From: Phragmites australis
Taxonomy: Eukaryota; Streptophyta; Magnoliopsida; Poales; Poaceae
DNA length: 64,000 nucleotides
Direction: 5' to 3'
Assembly (NCBI RefSeq): GCF_958298935.1
Contig: NC_084932.1
Coordinates: 8,287,501 to 8,351,500, forward strand
The notes beneath the pieces are model-generated. The model saw only the letters and a program-made list of their open reading frames with translations, was not told the origin of the DNA and did not search any database. Below are positions 24,052-35,283 of the stretch, piece by piece. The position numbers and the translations under genes are program-made. The stretch's first letter is position 1; each line of letters opens with the position of its first letter.

Positions 24052-27000
24052 TGTAACAGCGCAAATTCTTAAAACCAAAAAAAAAAATTAAAAAAAATTC
24101 AAAGAAAATAAAAGGGTTTGCAAAAACTAAATAAAATCCTAAGTGTATATGTGCCTTTATGCATATACACATGTATGTGAGTATGTGTGTTGTATGTATA
24201 AAAACATATATACATTGAGGGCTATTTTCCTATAAAAGAATATTTATAGATATATATATATATATATGTATATATTTGATTGATTGCTTGATTGATTGTT
24301 ATGGGAGCTAATGTAGTGTATATATATGTGTATGTGTATGTGTGTGGTATATACGCTATATTTATAAATATACACGTGTATATACATGAGAGAAAATAGG
24401 AAAGATAAAAAGAAGAGCTTTTAGAGTTAAAAGGCTAAATCCATCTCTCCTTCCTTCTTTTTCTCTCTGATCTAGCCCAGGCCGAGCTGGCCTTTTCCCC
24501 CTCTCCTTTCTCCCCTTCCCACAGCCAGCTCAGACCGCTGGCCCTTTCTTTCTTTCCCTCCCTTCCTTCTCTTCTACCTGGGCTGCACGGCCAACTAGCC
24601 CAAGCCAATGCCGCTCGCTTTTCTCTCATTTGGCGCGCGCTCAGCCCAGCTGGCCTGCCTGCCACTTCTGCCTCCCAAACGCACACCTGCGCCAACCCGC
24701 CTCCGCTCCAAGCCGCTGACTAGCCGATCCCACATGTCATGCCCATCCCCTACCTTAGTCCAGAGTCTACCTCTAGCACGAGCCCGTGTGTTGGCTGTCA
24801 AATCCGAGTCCAACCCACAGTGGAGATCATCTAAAAGCCTCTATTTTGAATCCCTATGAGTCCCACAACTTTTAGTCGGCCCTATCTCTAAGCCCTGTAC
24901 GTTTAAGCGAGAGATGAGTCCTGGTTTGTGCCGCCACCGCCATAGTCCCAGCCGTACTCGATCTGGCCTCTCTAGCCCCGCCCGCTTATATATGTGTGAA
25001 CCTACACCATCACCAGAGCATCCCAAAATTTTTATCCAACTCGCCAACACTAGGGTGACTCCGTAACGTCCTGTCCTGACACAGAAGCAGTCATTACCGC
25101 TTTTCGGTCGAGCTCACTGACACACCGTTCCTGTGCGCCATTACCGTTGCTGACTCGCCTAGAAGCATCACGCGAGGTCGTTGAGGCTTCCTAAGCCTCA
25201 CCATCATCGATCGTGTGTCAGAGAGCCCTCCCTGTCGATGCCCGAGCTCCGTTGCCACTGTACACCATCGCCAGCTCATCTCACCACTTCACTGGCGTCA
25301 TCGAAGCCCGAGGTGAGTTCGCCGACCCCATCTTGTGCTCCTCCACTGCTCACCATCATGTACCGACGCCGGCGACAAGGTTTGCACCAATCCCCAGTAA
25401 GATCACCGCCGAGGAACCTCAGCCATTACCATCTCTTCACTATCACTAGCGATATCTGTCCTCATCCATTGGATTCAATCTAAACGGTCTAGATTAAAAG
25501 GATTTCATACCCCTTCGTTCACCAATCAAAGACCGCAACATGACCAACATAATCTGAGTCAGCTCCTAAGCCATGTCATCACACCACCTCACCCTGCCAC
25601 ATCAGCCATACAGCCCAGTCAGCTTTCTTTTTCTTTCATTGATGTGATGACATCATAATTGATATATATTGCGCAATAAATAGATTTCCAGTATAAAAAT
25701 AATTCTAAATAATAATAATAAATAGGGAATCGATTTCTAAAAATATTTAATAATATTTTACAGAAATATTTAATTCTGTAGTTTTATAATTCTATGTAGT
25801 GTTTCCTTTGTAGAATAATTCCCAAAAAAATATTTTCTACAATAAAAATAATTCTAAAATTAGGATAAATATTAGAAAAATGTCTTTCACAATGTTTATG
25901 GTATTTTTTAATGTTAAATGTTTGTTAATTCTGTATAAAGTTTTTCCTATGGTTTAAATAATATTTTCTAGAATAAAAATAATTTCATAAAATGTATAAA
26001 ATTGGAAATAGTTCTAATAAGGTTTGATAATTTTATTTAGTTCTGTTTAATGTTTTACGTGGATTAATAATTAGAGTAAATTCTAATTCTAGAAAGTTCT
26101 TAGTAACATAATTTTATATGTAGGTAATCTTTTTAGTTCGGTTTTGATCATTAGAAAATTGTAACTTGTTAACTGTAGCTCCTTTCATTGGATTGTCTGG
26201 AAAAGTATGATCCTATATGTGATGATGTTTGTTGTGTGATTTTTGATTTTTTTTTTCATCTTGGTGTTTATTGGTGTGTTTCCTTTTTGCTTATTTTCGT
26301 GAGTAGACGCCAACATTCCGAATGAGCTACGAGGACTTCAAGATCGAGACCTTAAAGACCCAACTAAGTTGACTAAAGGCAAGTGTGTTCTTGCTCATAT
26401 TTATCCCAGTTTTACAAATATTTTATTTTATAAACATGCATGCTAATCATATGTTAGGAATCCTAAGTGTTAAGTGTTACTCTAGTTTTTCCTTATCATC
26501 CTTATCACCTTAGTATGTTTTTGGGTTATGGAAGGGTAGATGATGCTTATCCTTTCTTTGGGATGGTAATCATGATAATTGTTCCACGAACTTGATAATG
26601 GTCCTATGCAACAATCATAAAATATGATGAAATAATTTTTTTAGCAACATGGTATAAGGATTTGAGTAGGTGGTATGATAAGATGTATGGTTGGGTAAGT
26701 GGTAGTCTTGCTCGAATTTAAGGACCGGTTTGTGGGATGACCTTTCTGTGTTTACAGCACAACCACAAGCCTGGTATGGAACAGGCCTAGCTAAGTAATT
26801 TGCTTACTCTCAGCATAGTGTAGATCATATAGAAGAGCGGTGAATGGATGATGTCTTGGAATCCGAAAGGAACAAGAGGGGGTTTCCGTTGTTGAGGTGG
26901 AATCATGGGGTAGTGAAACCTTACTGGGTAGACATGTGCTGAGAGGAGTATTGTAAAGGCTTTATAATGATATCCTGGCCACACACCTTAGTAGTGTGCA

Positions 27001-27825
27001 GTGTGTCTAATCAGCATGGGTAAAATGGAGACTTAGTAACCCGCTTGCGAGTGATGAAATCATGATATGTGGGTAATGTACAACCTTTGTAAAGTTAAAA
27101 CTGAATATTCAACCGTGCTTACGGTCATGAGCGATATAGAAGACCTACCATGATTATAACTTGATGGTTTAGTTAGTGTGGTCAATTGTGGCGGTGGGAA
27201 CCATAGTTGAGGTCTGGTCAGTTATGATGGTGGGGAAGCATGGCTGAGGTAGTTTGTCTATAGTTCAATTTTGGCGGTAGAATCCATGATTGAGGTGTTT
27301 GTTGTTCAATCTTGATGGTTAGAATCTTGTTTGAGGTGGTCAGTTGGTTAGATCAAGATGGATGGAATCTTAAGATGGTTTTCTATTCACTTAATTATTA
27401 TCCTTTTTCAAATTATTTTACTTAAATGCTATTTTATGAGAAAGAGTCATTTAACCTTATCTTTGTTAAAGCCTTCATATGCATACTATTCCTTCACAAC
27501 TTGCTGAGTATGACATGTGCTCACACTTGCTATCATCAAATACTCAGTTGGGCAAGAATTGGAAGACTTCATGGAGGATGTATTCTAAGGAGGTGTTCTA
27601 TATCAATTTTCACTGTGGAGTTATTGGTGAAGATGAAGACTACGCTTAAGATCCATTGCAAAGTTTTTTTGGTTCTTCAACCCTTGAAGGTCATTCATTT
27701 AAGACAGTTTATTCAATTAAGGAATGGATATTGTAATGATTATCATCAATGGTGTCACTATGTATTGGAATAGATTGGTTTAGTACATCGATGAGATTGA
27801 TTTCTTTCTTAGACCAGTCTGGACA
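24052..27825 (+). mobile_element. Solo LTR of chromovirus family B, TSD TTGAT
   Basis: A 3,774-bp LTR starts TGTAACAGCGC and ends GTCTGGACA. The flanks are TTGAT at 24047-24051 and TTGAT at 27826-27830, an exact 5-bp duplication. It is collinear with the LTR at 51808-54940. Shared blocks include GAGTAGACGCCAAC (26306 and 53512), the AT-rich tract after GATGACATCATAATT, and the CCACAAGCCTG segment. No internal coding domain is present. ORFs such as 25181-25483 have no recognisable product. Confidence 0.93.
24987..24994 (+). promoter_or_regulatory. TATA box of the family B solo LTR
   Basis: CTTATATATG in a GC-rich setting (GCCCGCTTATATATGTGTG). About 30-40 bp downstream is AGAGCATCCC, which has a counterpart (AGAGCATCCGCC) at the same distance after the TATA of the LTR at 51808-54940. 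Position and conservation suggest the RNA start of the element. Confidence 0.6.
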
Positions 27826-27830
27826 TTGAT

Positions 27831-28254
27831 GTTTTAGCTGAGCAAATGATAACACACAAGATTTCCCTAAAAAACAAAGTATTGTGCATGATTAGGAGCA
27901 TGCAATACTAGTCTAGGCTGGGCTCATTTCTTTCTACCTATCACGTGCATAATCGAACCCATTTCAATTAATGTCTCACTAACATGTGGATCCAAAGACC
28001 ACATATTAGTAGGACAATGGGCAATACATCCTTAAGTGGCGAAGAACACTTCCCTACATGTCTGAGTATAACTTCTTCCCATGTGCTTGTCGCATGCAAT
28101 ACGTTCAAATATGCTAGCCACTCTAATTAATTTGTAGGGACGTATGTACTTGCGTGTGCACACACAAAGCAAATAATTAAATTTAAGCTATATGTTGACA
28201 ATGCGTTTAATGTGTTTTGCTGCACTAAAGGAGCCTTTTTTTTACAATAAAACA
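27831..28254. other. Intergenic, nothing recognised
   Basis: AT-rich sequence between the solo LTR and the tandem repeat. No ORF, RNA gene or terminal repeat was recognised. Confidence 0.5.
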
Positions 28255-29445
28255 TATTATTTTAATCAATTGTGAACAGATAAATTGTCCAATACCACGT
28301 TAACAATATATTCTATAAGGGCCTGCACTTAGCTAGTTCCTCGAAAGTTGAAGAAATATTATCCTCATAAGGCTCTTGAACAAATTGTTAATATATAGAT
28401 ATGTTCCAATAATGAAGACAATTTGCTAGTGGTACCAGAGTACTACTTCAACTATTCATTGGAGATGGAATGGAATGACCCCAATTGTCAGAAATTCTTA
28501 CATTAGCAATAGTGTTAAATACAAACAAGAGTGTAGAGTTGAGAATAAAAGAAGGCATTTTTTTTGAAACATTAAGGTTTCCTCTGTACGTCAATTATAC
28601 AGTAAAGTGATTATACAAACAAGGGTGTAGAGTTCTTTTTTGTACTTTATGCCTATTGTTTTCAATTTCGACATGCCAAAACCAAATATTTAGAACATAT
28701 TAGTTTTTATCTATTGAGAAAAGATGAATGTACCATGCCACATTAACAATATCCTCTACAAGGGTATGCATTTAACTAGTTCCTCAAAAGCTAAAAAAAT
28801 ATTTCCCAGAAGGCTCTTGAACAATCTGTGAAATATATAGAAATCTTTTGATAAGAATATAGTTTACTAGTGGTATCTGGGTACTTAACTATTATTTAGA
28901 GATGTGCAAACAAGAGTAGTGAGTTGAGAAAAAAAAGAAGGTAATTTTATTGGAACATTAAGAATTCCTCCTTACGTCAATTACACAGTAAAGTGATTAT
29001 ACAAACTAGAATGTAGAGTTCTTTGGTACTTTAGGCTTGCCATTTTCAATTCTTCCCTGCCAAAACCTAGTATTTAGGACATGCTACTTTTAATCAAATG
29101 TGGAAAGATGTATTGTACATACCACGTTAACAACATCCTCTACAAGGGCATGTGCTCATCTACTTCCTCAAAAGTTGAGAGAGCTGTTTTGCTCTGAAGG
29201 ATCTTGAACAATGTGTTAAATATGTAGAAATCTTTCAAAACTAAGATAGTTCGCTATTATTTAGATACAGAAATGGAATGATGGCAGATGTTATAAATGT
29301 AATAGTCACAATATTGTTAAATACGAACAAGAGTGTAAAATTGAGAGGAAAATAAGGCTATTTTGTTGGAATGTTAAGGTTTGGTCCTAACGTCAGTTAT
29401 AAAGTGAATTATACAATTATGTCAGACCAAAACCAATTGTTTAGG
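28255..29445. repeat. Three diverged tandem copies of a ~385-445 bp unit
   Basis: Units begin near 28255, 28700 and 29087. Landmarks recur in order in each: CCACGTTAACAATAT (28295; variant at 28738; 29122), CTCTACAAGGG, ACTAGTTCCTCAAAAG, AGGCTCTTGAACAA, AATATATAGAAATC, AACAAGAGTGTAGAGTTGAG, then TACGTCAATTATACAGTAAA and CCAAAACC. Spacing is 443 and 384 bp. No long ORF and no terminal inverted repeats were seen, so this looks like local segmental amplification of noncoding DNA. Confidence 0.85.
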
Positions 29446-30034
29446 ATGTTGTCAATTTATTTTTGCTATTTATGAGGTGAGATATGATGGAAAATTTTAG
29501 TTTATAGTTAGAATATCTATTTTGCGTTGCGTATTTTGTGATTTATTTTGCAGTTGTTTGCACTCCGGTCTGTGTAACGGGGTTGATGGCTCTGGGTGTT
29601 CTCACTAGTCTGCTTGGTTTGTTGTATGATCCGGTATAAATGCAATGTTTTGTATAAAAAACTTGATAATGAATGAGTTTTATCACTGAGAAGCGTGCTA
29701 AGACATGACATATTAATTTTGGAGCGTGTTGTTCATATCGTGGTCCTTGCTTTTGGCAAGCCGCTTTCTAATTGTGGTCACTTGAAATGTTGGGTTCAAT
29801 GTAGCAGCTGGCTAATTGAGAGCTACCTTCTCTCAAAGTAACACTTGACTTGGCCATCAGAGCAGAATGTTCAAATCATGTGAGAAACGTTATGCTTATT
29901 ACGTTATGTCTTCCAGGGAGAGAGTACTTTTCTACATAATATTCCCATGGTAAGTGTCAACATACAAAGCCTCACTTTGGCGCTTGTGACTTGTTCTCCT
30001 CCTTTCGTTCCAATCAATCCTGGTTTCGTTCCAA
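29446..30034. other. Intergenic, nothing recognised
   Basis: Holds no ORF or repeat of note. It lies immediately downstream (minus-strand sense) of the B3 relic, so it may include its 3' flank. Confidence 0.4.
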
Positions 30035-30477
30035 TCAATTTTGGTCAACATGCGTGGCATCATCATTTTCATCCTGAGAAACATATATGTTAATATTTTT
30101 GTTAGATTATTTTGATCAAGTAAATGATAAAGGAAGAACAATGCTTACATGTAGGTCATCATCCTCATTAATGCTATCGTTGGCAGCTCCCTGTTAATAA
30201 AAGATTCATATAATAAGGGTTTATAATTCAATATAGACCTGCATGAATGATATATACATACTACATTGATGATGTACTTCTTGGTGTTTAGTAGCTTAAA
30301 AATGCATAGATCACCTAGCTGCAAATTGTTGTCATGTGCAAATTCTTTCCACCCTTTAAAAAGCCTTTTGTATTTATATTTCTTCCTAACTCAACATCTG
30401 ACTTTCCAATTCTTGTCGTGATGTTGAAGTATCAATGTTTGATCCTCAAAAGGAAGATACACATCAGCATATTGTTC
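30035..30477 (-). pseudogene. B3 DNA-binding domain gene fragment, three exons
   Basis: On the minus strand, exon A (30477-30262) encodes a B3-like fold: EQYADVYLPFEDQTLILQHH, then KNWKVRC, a stop, and then RLFKGWKEFAHDNNLQLGDL followed by CIFKLLN. The GW..F..DN.L..GD.C.F pattern is diagnostic for plant B3 transcription factors of the REM type. Exon A ends at a GTATGT donor. Exon B (30190-30149) follows AACAG and ends at GTAAGC; exon C starts at 30073 after TTTCTCAG and stops at 30035. Exons B and C are Asp-rich (NEDDDL, DENDDATH). One in-frame stop inside the B3 core and no upstream exons suggest a relic. Kept splice sites mean a nuclear gene copy, not a retrocopy. Confidence 0.65.
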
Positions 30478-32037
30478 ACATATATTTCTTGATTAATTTC
30501 ATGGTAAAATCCAGGAGCATATATGTTGTGGCATAGAAACAACAAAGTATAAGGTGAACAAACATCATAGAGAGAGAGTAATCTGATGAAGCTTTTGCTA
30601 TCATTCAAAGTCAATATCCTTCCAACCAACATATAACATTATAATTCGTGACTGGTATCAGTTTCTAGTTTCACCAATTGGCTGATGACTAAGAGGCAGA
30701 ACAACCAAAGGTCTGAACTTTTTGATTGTTGCTTCTCAATGTAGTAGTTATGTACTTAGGTCACCTATGGTATTTTCCTAATTACCCATTGTTTCAGGCA
30801 GAAAAAAAAAGAAAAACAGAGAAGAATCCACTTTCGAATATCGCATTCTTATTCTAAATGTGTTCATATTGAAGGCTTTTATACAAAACACACATTGGGT
30901 TTGATTTCCCAGTAAATACCGAACCTAATACTGAACTGAAAATTAGGCAATTACTACAAGGGAAAAATTATTGGATTGGAATGTTCCTTTCAAAGGAATC
31001 CCAATAAAGATGGAAGATGTATTGAACTCACTTGCTCACGAAGAAATCAAGAGTCATCTACAAATGAAGCAGCCTTAATCATGTAAATTCAGTGAGATTA
31101 CTTTCTTATGAAAGTGAAGCAAATATCAAGTGGGTGCCTTAGATTGCTGACATTATGGTAAATTTGAAGTAGCACACACAAGCTAATGCTGGACATAAGA
31201 GCATGCATGGTGTTCACAATTGGAAGTTTAGACATTGCATGAAGCAAATACTCACTTGCGATTAGCATGCTCAATCGATGGTCATGCACTTACATGATAC
31301 AGCTGGGAGGTGGGGGCACCAACCCTTCCTCACGGAGCACCGTCTCTTTTTCCGCCACATTCTCTAACATTTCTACCTCCGTTCCATGGCTCTGGCAGCG
31401 CCACTGAAGTATAGCATGAAGCCGGTGACTTTGGTCCAATAAATGAAGGCAGCAGCACTAAGCTAAGGTAGATGCAACCGACCATGTCAATGTACCATTG
31501 GCACCACCGCAAAATCAGATGGCCTAAAGCCTCATCAGCTATGGCACCCATCACCGGCCACCGCTGCTCGACCCGTGCCCATGATGGCACTACAGCTCAT
31601 GTCTGCCCAGGGTCGATGCCTGCCATCACTCATAACAAATGAACTGGCACGTGCAGGGAAGCTCGATGTTGGAGGGTGGAGAAAGAACCTTAAAATAGCA
31701 ACGGTAGTGGGGATGGCGATGAGGGCGCATAGTGCGGAGCAGGTGCATCAGTGGCGGTGACGATGTGCGGAGCACGGAGCGCAACGACGGTGGAGGCGAT
31801 AGCGATGATGTTGAGGACTCGGGGAGCCGGTCGGAGGGCGGGGCCCCGAGGTTACTGGTGAGGTAATAGCGAGCTTCATGGCAAATCCTTCTCTCCACAA
31901 CAGCTCCGGCTGGTGGTTTCAAGGGGAGACCGAGGCTGAGAGACTAGACGGTGGCCGGAGGAGGAAGGTGAATGGCAGAGACGCCTGCGATGGTAGCGGA
32001 GGCAGAGGGTGGGAATCGGCAAATGGCAAATCGTGAT
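30478..32037. other. Intergenic, no gene supported
   Basis: The left half is AT-rich. The right half (31310-32037) turns GC-rich with chance ORFs on both strands that resemble nothing I know. It could hold the 5' flank or a lost first exon of the B3 relic, but no start, domain or splice pair supports this. Confidence 0.4.
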
Positions 32038-32060
32038 GGGGGGGGGCGGGGGCGGGGGCG
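32038..32060 (+). other. G-rich run with quadruplex potential
   Basis: Nine Gs, C, five Gs, C, five Gs, C: at least four G tracts with single-base loops on the plus strand. It lies in a short GC-rich island between AT-rich stretches. Confidence 0.7.
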
Positions 32061-32320
32061 CCGAGCAACTTAGCAGGCGATTTCTAGAAAGTGCCGAACG
32101 CCGAGTGACGGGACTCCAGATCGGACAGCTATTATCAGCGATTGTTCGGCGGTTCCAAGTCCATTTGTCGATGTGGATGCACTGACTAGGCTGAAATGCG
32201 ATGGCATTTAGATTAGTAAGATTGTCCTAGAGATGAGATTGAAATTTTCCAACAGAAAATAAAATATATTCCACTCAGAGAGAAAAAATTGTTCCAAATG
32301 AAAAAATCGAATGTTCCAAC

Positions 32321-32388
32321 ACAAATCCACATATGCTTCTTCCTCCTCTTGTGTACAAATCCACATATGCTTGTTCCTCCTCTTGTGT
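32321..32388 (+). repeat. Tandem duplication of 34 bp
   Basis: Two adjacent 34-bp copies starting ACAAATCCACATATGCTT differ at one base (C or G after GCTT). Near identity means a recent duplication. Confidence 0.9.
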
Positions 32389-32679
32389 GGGGATCGGAAA
32401 GCGGTGCGGCGGCCGGCGTGGCGTTTGGATACTATGATGCATCTCCAGCCCACCAATGCCTGCTAAATAGACCTTGACGGCAGCGGGGACATGAGCTGCT
32501 CCAATTGCGGGGCAGGCCACAACACCATAGCGAATCAGCAAACAAGGCATTCGATCAGACATCTTCGATATGCCCAACACCAAACTCAACAGAGAAAGAG
32601 AAGGGCACATGATACGGACGAGGATACTATGACGGGTGCTGAAATGATAGCGGCATGGCGTAATCTAGATGCATTACGG

Positions 32680-32951
32680 CTATATTTGGTAAAGCTCCTA
32701 AATCAGCTTTAAGAGTGAAACAAGGGTGTCAAACTGTAGTTTATAGTTTGTAGTTTATAGTTTTTAGTTTATAGAGTGATTTTCTGAAATAAACTAGATA
32801 CTTACAATCAAAAAATTTGATTCTCCTGATTCACTTTCCCTGTAGAATCATTTCTTCTATAAAATTTGAAATCTATAAAAAATCACATTCAGCTACATAA
32901 TCACTTTTTACAGAGAATTTTGATCAGAAAAAGCTCTACCAAATATACCTA
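32680..32951. mobile_element. MITE-like element with TATATTTGGTA termini
   Basis: The left end GCTATATTTGGTAAAGCTC and the right end AAAGCTCTACCAAATATACC are imperfect inverted repeats of about 19 bp, 270 bp apart. Between them are AT-rich text and three or four copies of TAGTTTATAGTTT (32742-32774). Size, TIRs and lack of coding fit a MITE; the TTTGGTAGAGCT terminus is common in grasses. The target-site duplication was not clear, so the superfamily is open. Confidence 0.65.
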
Positions 32952-33030
32952 TATGGTACGTGCTTCATGAATTCCGTGCTTTTGTTTCCGAATACAATAT
33001 CTTATCAAAAATAAAAATCTAGGAATCTTT

Positions 33031-33387
33031 ATGGGCATCAATACTACTATTTCTGTAGAGTTAACTACATCAATAGAGGAAGACATGATACCTTTAAAAC
33101 CAAGAAAAGTAAATCAAGATGTTAAGGATTTAGAAAAGAAGGATGATACCGATGAATGTGATGATGAACTAGATAATGGTCACCTTTGTCGTGGCTTAAT
33201 GGAGGAAATAATGGATGAGGACAGTGAGCACCTAAGTTGTGAATTACCAACTGTTTCTCAGGAAACGAAATCTAGTTCATTGAAAAATTTGGCATTACTA
33301 ATGCTCATTGTTTGGTTGTACCTTGGAAAATTTGGAATTGTCAGAGTTGGGACAATGCCATGTCTAAATAAACATACTCCTATGTGA
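33031..33387 (+). CDS. 118-codon ORF of unknown nature
   Basis: Open from an ATG at 33031 to a TGA at 33385. The product is acidic in the middle (EKKDDTDECDDELDN) and has a hydrophobic stretch (LALLMLIVWLYLG) near residue 96. I do not recognise it. It lies just before copia integrase relics in the same strand and could be part of that element, or a chance frame in AT-rich DNA. No splice sites or relatives elsewhere in the window support it. Confidence 0.25.
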   Translation: MGINTTISVELTTSIEEDMIPLKPRKVNQDVKDLEKKDDTDECDDELDNGHLCRGLMEEIMDEDSEHLSCELPTVSQETKSSSLKNLALLMLIVWLYLGKFGIVRVGTMPCLNKHTPM

Positions 33388-33399
33388 TATCTGATACCC

Positions 33400-34010
33400 T
33401 TTTAGAATAGTTCGACATGTACTTTGATCATGGTGATTTCTTTCCTTCACAACAAATGTTGTACGTTACTACCTTTGCTTCTTTATTTTTACCTGATAGC
33501 CAGCAAATGAAATATTTCTTGGAATGTTAATGTAAGTGCTGAAAGCTTGGTAAACAGCTCCAACTCTCATATTCTAGTAGTCTTTCTTGTTCTGAAAAAC
33601 CTTTTGATCTTACTCATTCTGATGTATGAGGTCCTTCACCTTTTGATTCAAAAGGTGGTCATAGTTATTATGTCATTTTTATTGATGATCATTCTTGATA
33701 TACTTGGATTTATTTCATGAAACATCGCTCCAGTTGTGTTCTATATATTAATCTTTTACTCGTATGGTTCATACTCAGTTCTTTATTGCCATTAAAGTCT
33801 TTCACTCTAACTTTGTAGAAGAATATATCTCCTCTATCTTTCATCAGTTCCTCACTTCTAAAGGCACTCTTGCTCATCTCTCATACCCTAGGGCTCATGC
33901 TCAAAATGGTGTTGCTGAGCACAAACATCGCCATCTTATAAAGACTGCACGCACACTTCTCGTTGCATCTTTTGTTCCTTCTTATTTCTTGGGAGAAGTT
34001 GTTTCTACAG
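33400..34010 (+). pseudogene. pol: Ty1/copia integrase, left part (element C)
   Basis: From about 33600 the plus strand reads FDLTHSDV, a stop, GPSPFDSKGGHSYYVIFIDD, then HS, a stop, YTWIYFMK: the start of a copia integrase core with the first catalytic Asp in HSDV and the DD block. The frame 33764-34010 adds FHQFLTSKGTLAHLSYPRAH and AQNGVAEHKHRHLIKTARTL, the region of the catalytic Glu (GVAE). It ends at VVSTVV, where a Sirevirus-type LTR is inserted. The same protein resumes at about 48510. The left end of this copia element and its gag are not recognisable. Confidence 0.8.
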
Positions 34011-35283
34011 TGGTGAGGAACGGTAACATCCTAAGAGGGGGGAGTGAATTAGGACACTTAAAAACTAATGGCTCCAAAAAAACTTCACAAGATAAACTAA
34101 TATCAATTTCTATCAAAATATGCTCTCAGTTTATCTAGTGTGTCAACTCTATCGCTCAAAATAATTGCAACCTACTCTAGCAAGGTAAATTGCAAGTATG
34201 TAAATGAGGAAATATAAAAGAGCTAGAGAGACAAACTCGGCACAAGAGATTTTTATCCCGTGGTATCGGTGGTACACAAGCCACCCCTAGTCCATGTTGG
34301 AGCTCTACAAAAGATATGCTACAGGTCGTCAAGTTTCTTTCGGTCATGGCTCTTGAGCTACCAATTCACCAAGAAAAGGCCTCAAGCACGATGAGCCACC
34401 AAGCCACCAAGGCGAGATCTCACCACTAACCTCTTTTCTGGTCACTTGTACGTCGTCTTCACTTCGAAGCTTTAGTCACAAAGACAAGGGCCCCCGCGTC
34501 CCCGTACAATCTTCTTACCGCCGCTCCACACCAAGTCAAATGGTCAACAAGTTACTAGCGAGCCACAAAGAATCCAAGGCGTTGGTGTACCTCTCAGTAC
34601 ACTGTTGGATCACTCCTTGATCCACTCTCTAGGTTCCAGCACCTAGCAACATTTCTCTCTAGGCCTATAAGCACTAATCACTCTTCTAATGTTGTGCTTA
34701 GTCTCCTTGGATGAACACTTTTTGCTCTTGGATGGCTTGGATGTCTTCTTGGGTGTACAAGGGTTTCTTTGAACTCCAGCAGCTCCAAATGATAAGGGGT
34801 ATATATAATCTCTACCCCGTGGACTAGCCTTTATCCCAATGGCTCAACTTTACTATGAACACCGGATGGTCCGGTGACAACAATAATACAAGCACCGGAC
34901 CATCTGGTGTGTACATATGAGGAAACTAGCTGTTGGAACTCCACTTACACTTCTTCTGATCACTGGGTTATCCAATGTATACTTCATCTCCATCACCAAA
35001 CTATCCGGTGTGTATACCTTAACCTGACTGAGCCATGTTCTTCACTGTTCAATTGTCCGGTGCTTTGATCTTCTGATCACTGGATCATCCTGTGTGTAGT
35101 ACTTCGTCTTCTGTGGATTTTTTACACACTCTATTAAATGCTCCAGTGAACCCTCCGTTAAATATTTTCATCACCGAACCATCCTGTGAGTTGATCTTCA
35201 ATCTTCCTTGGTTGAAAAGCCTCTCTGCAACAAAATGCTTCAGTGTGCTTTTTCCTTGAACACCGAACTATCTGTTGAGGTCT

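Noticed and set aside
24608..25483. Overlapping ORFs of 83-100 codons in CT-rich DNA
   Set aside because: They lie in the solo LTR 24052-27825 around its TATA region; no domains and no counterpart ORF at the same place in the related LTR.
31330..31922. Minus-strand ORFs of 86 and 98 codons near the B3 relic
   Set aside because: Low-complexity translation, no B3 or other domain, no splice junctions joining them to the B3 exons.
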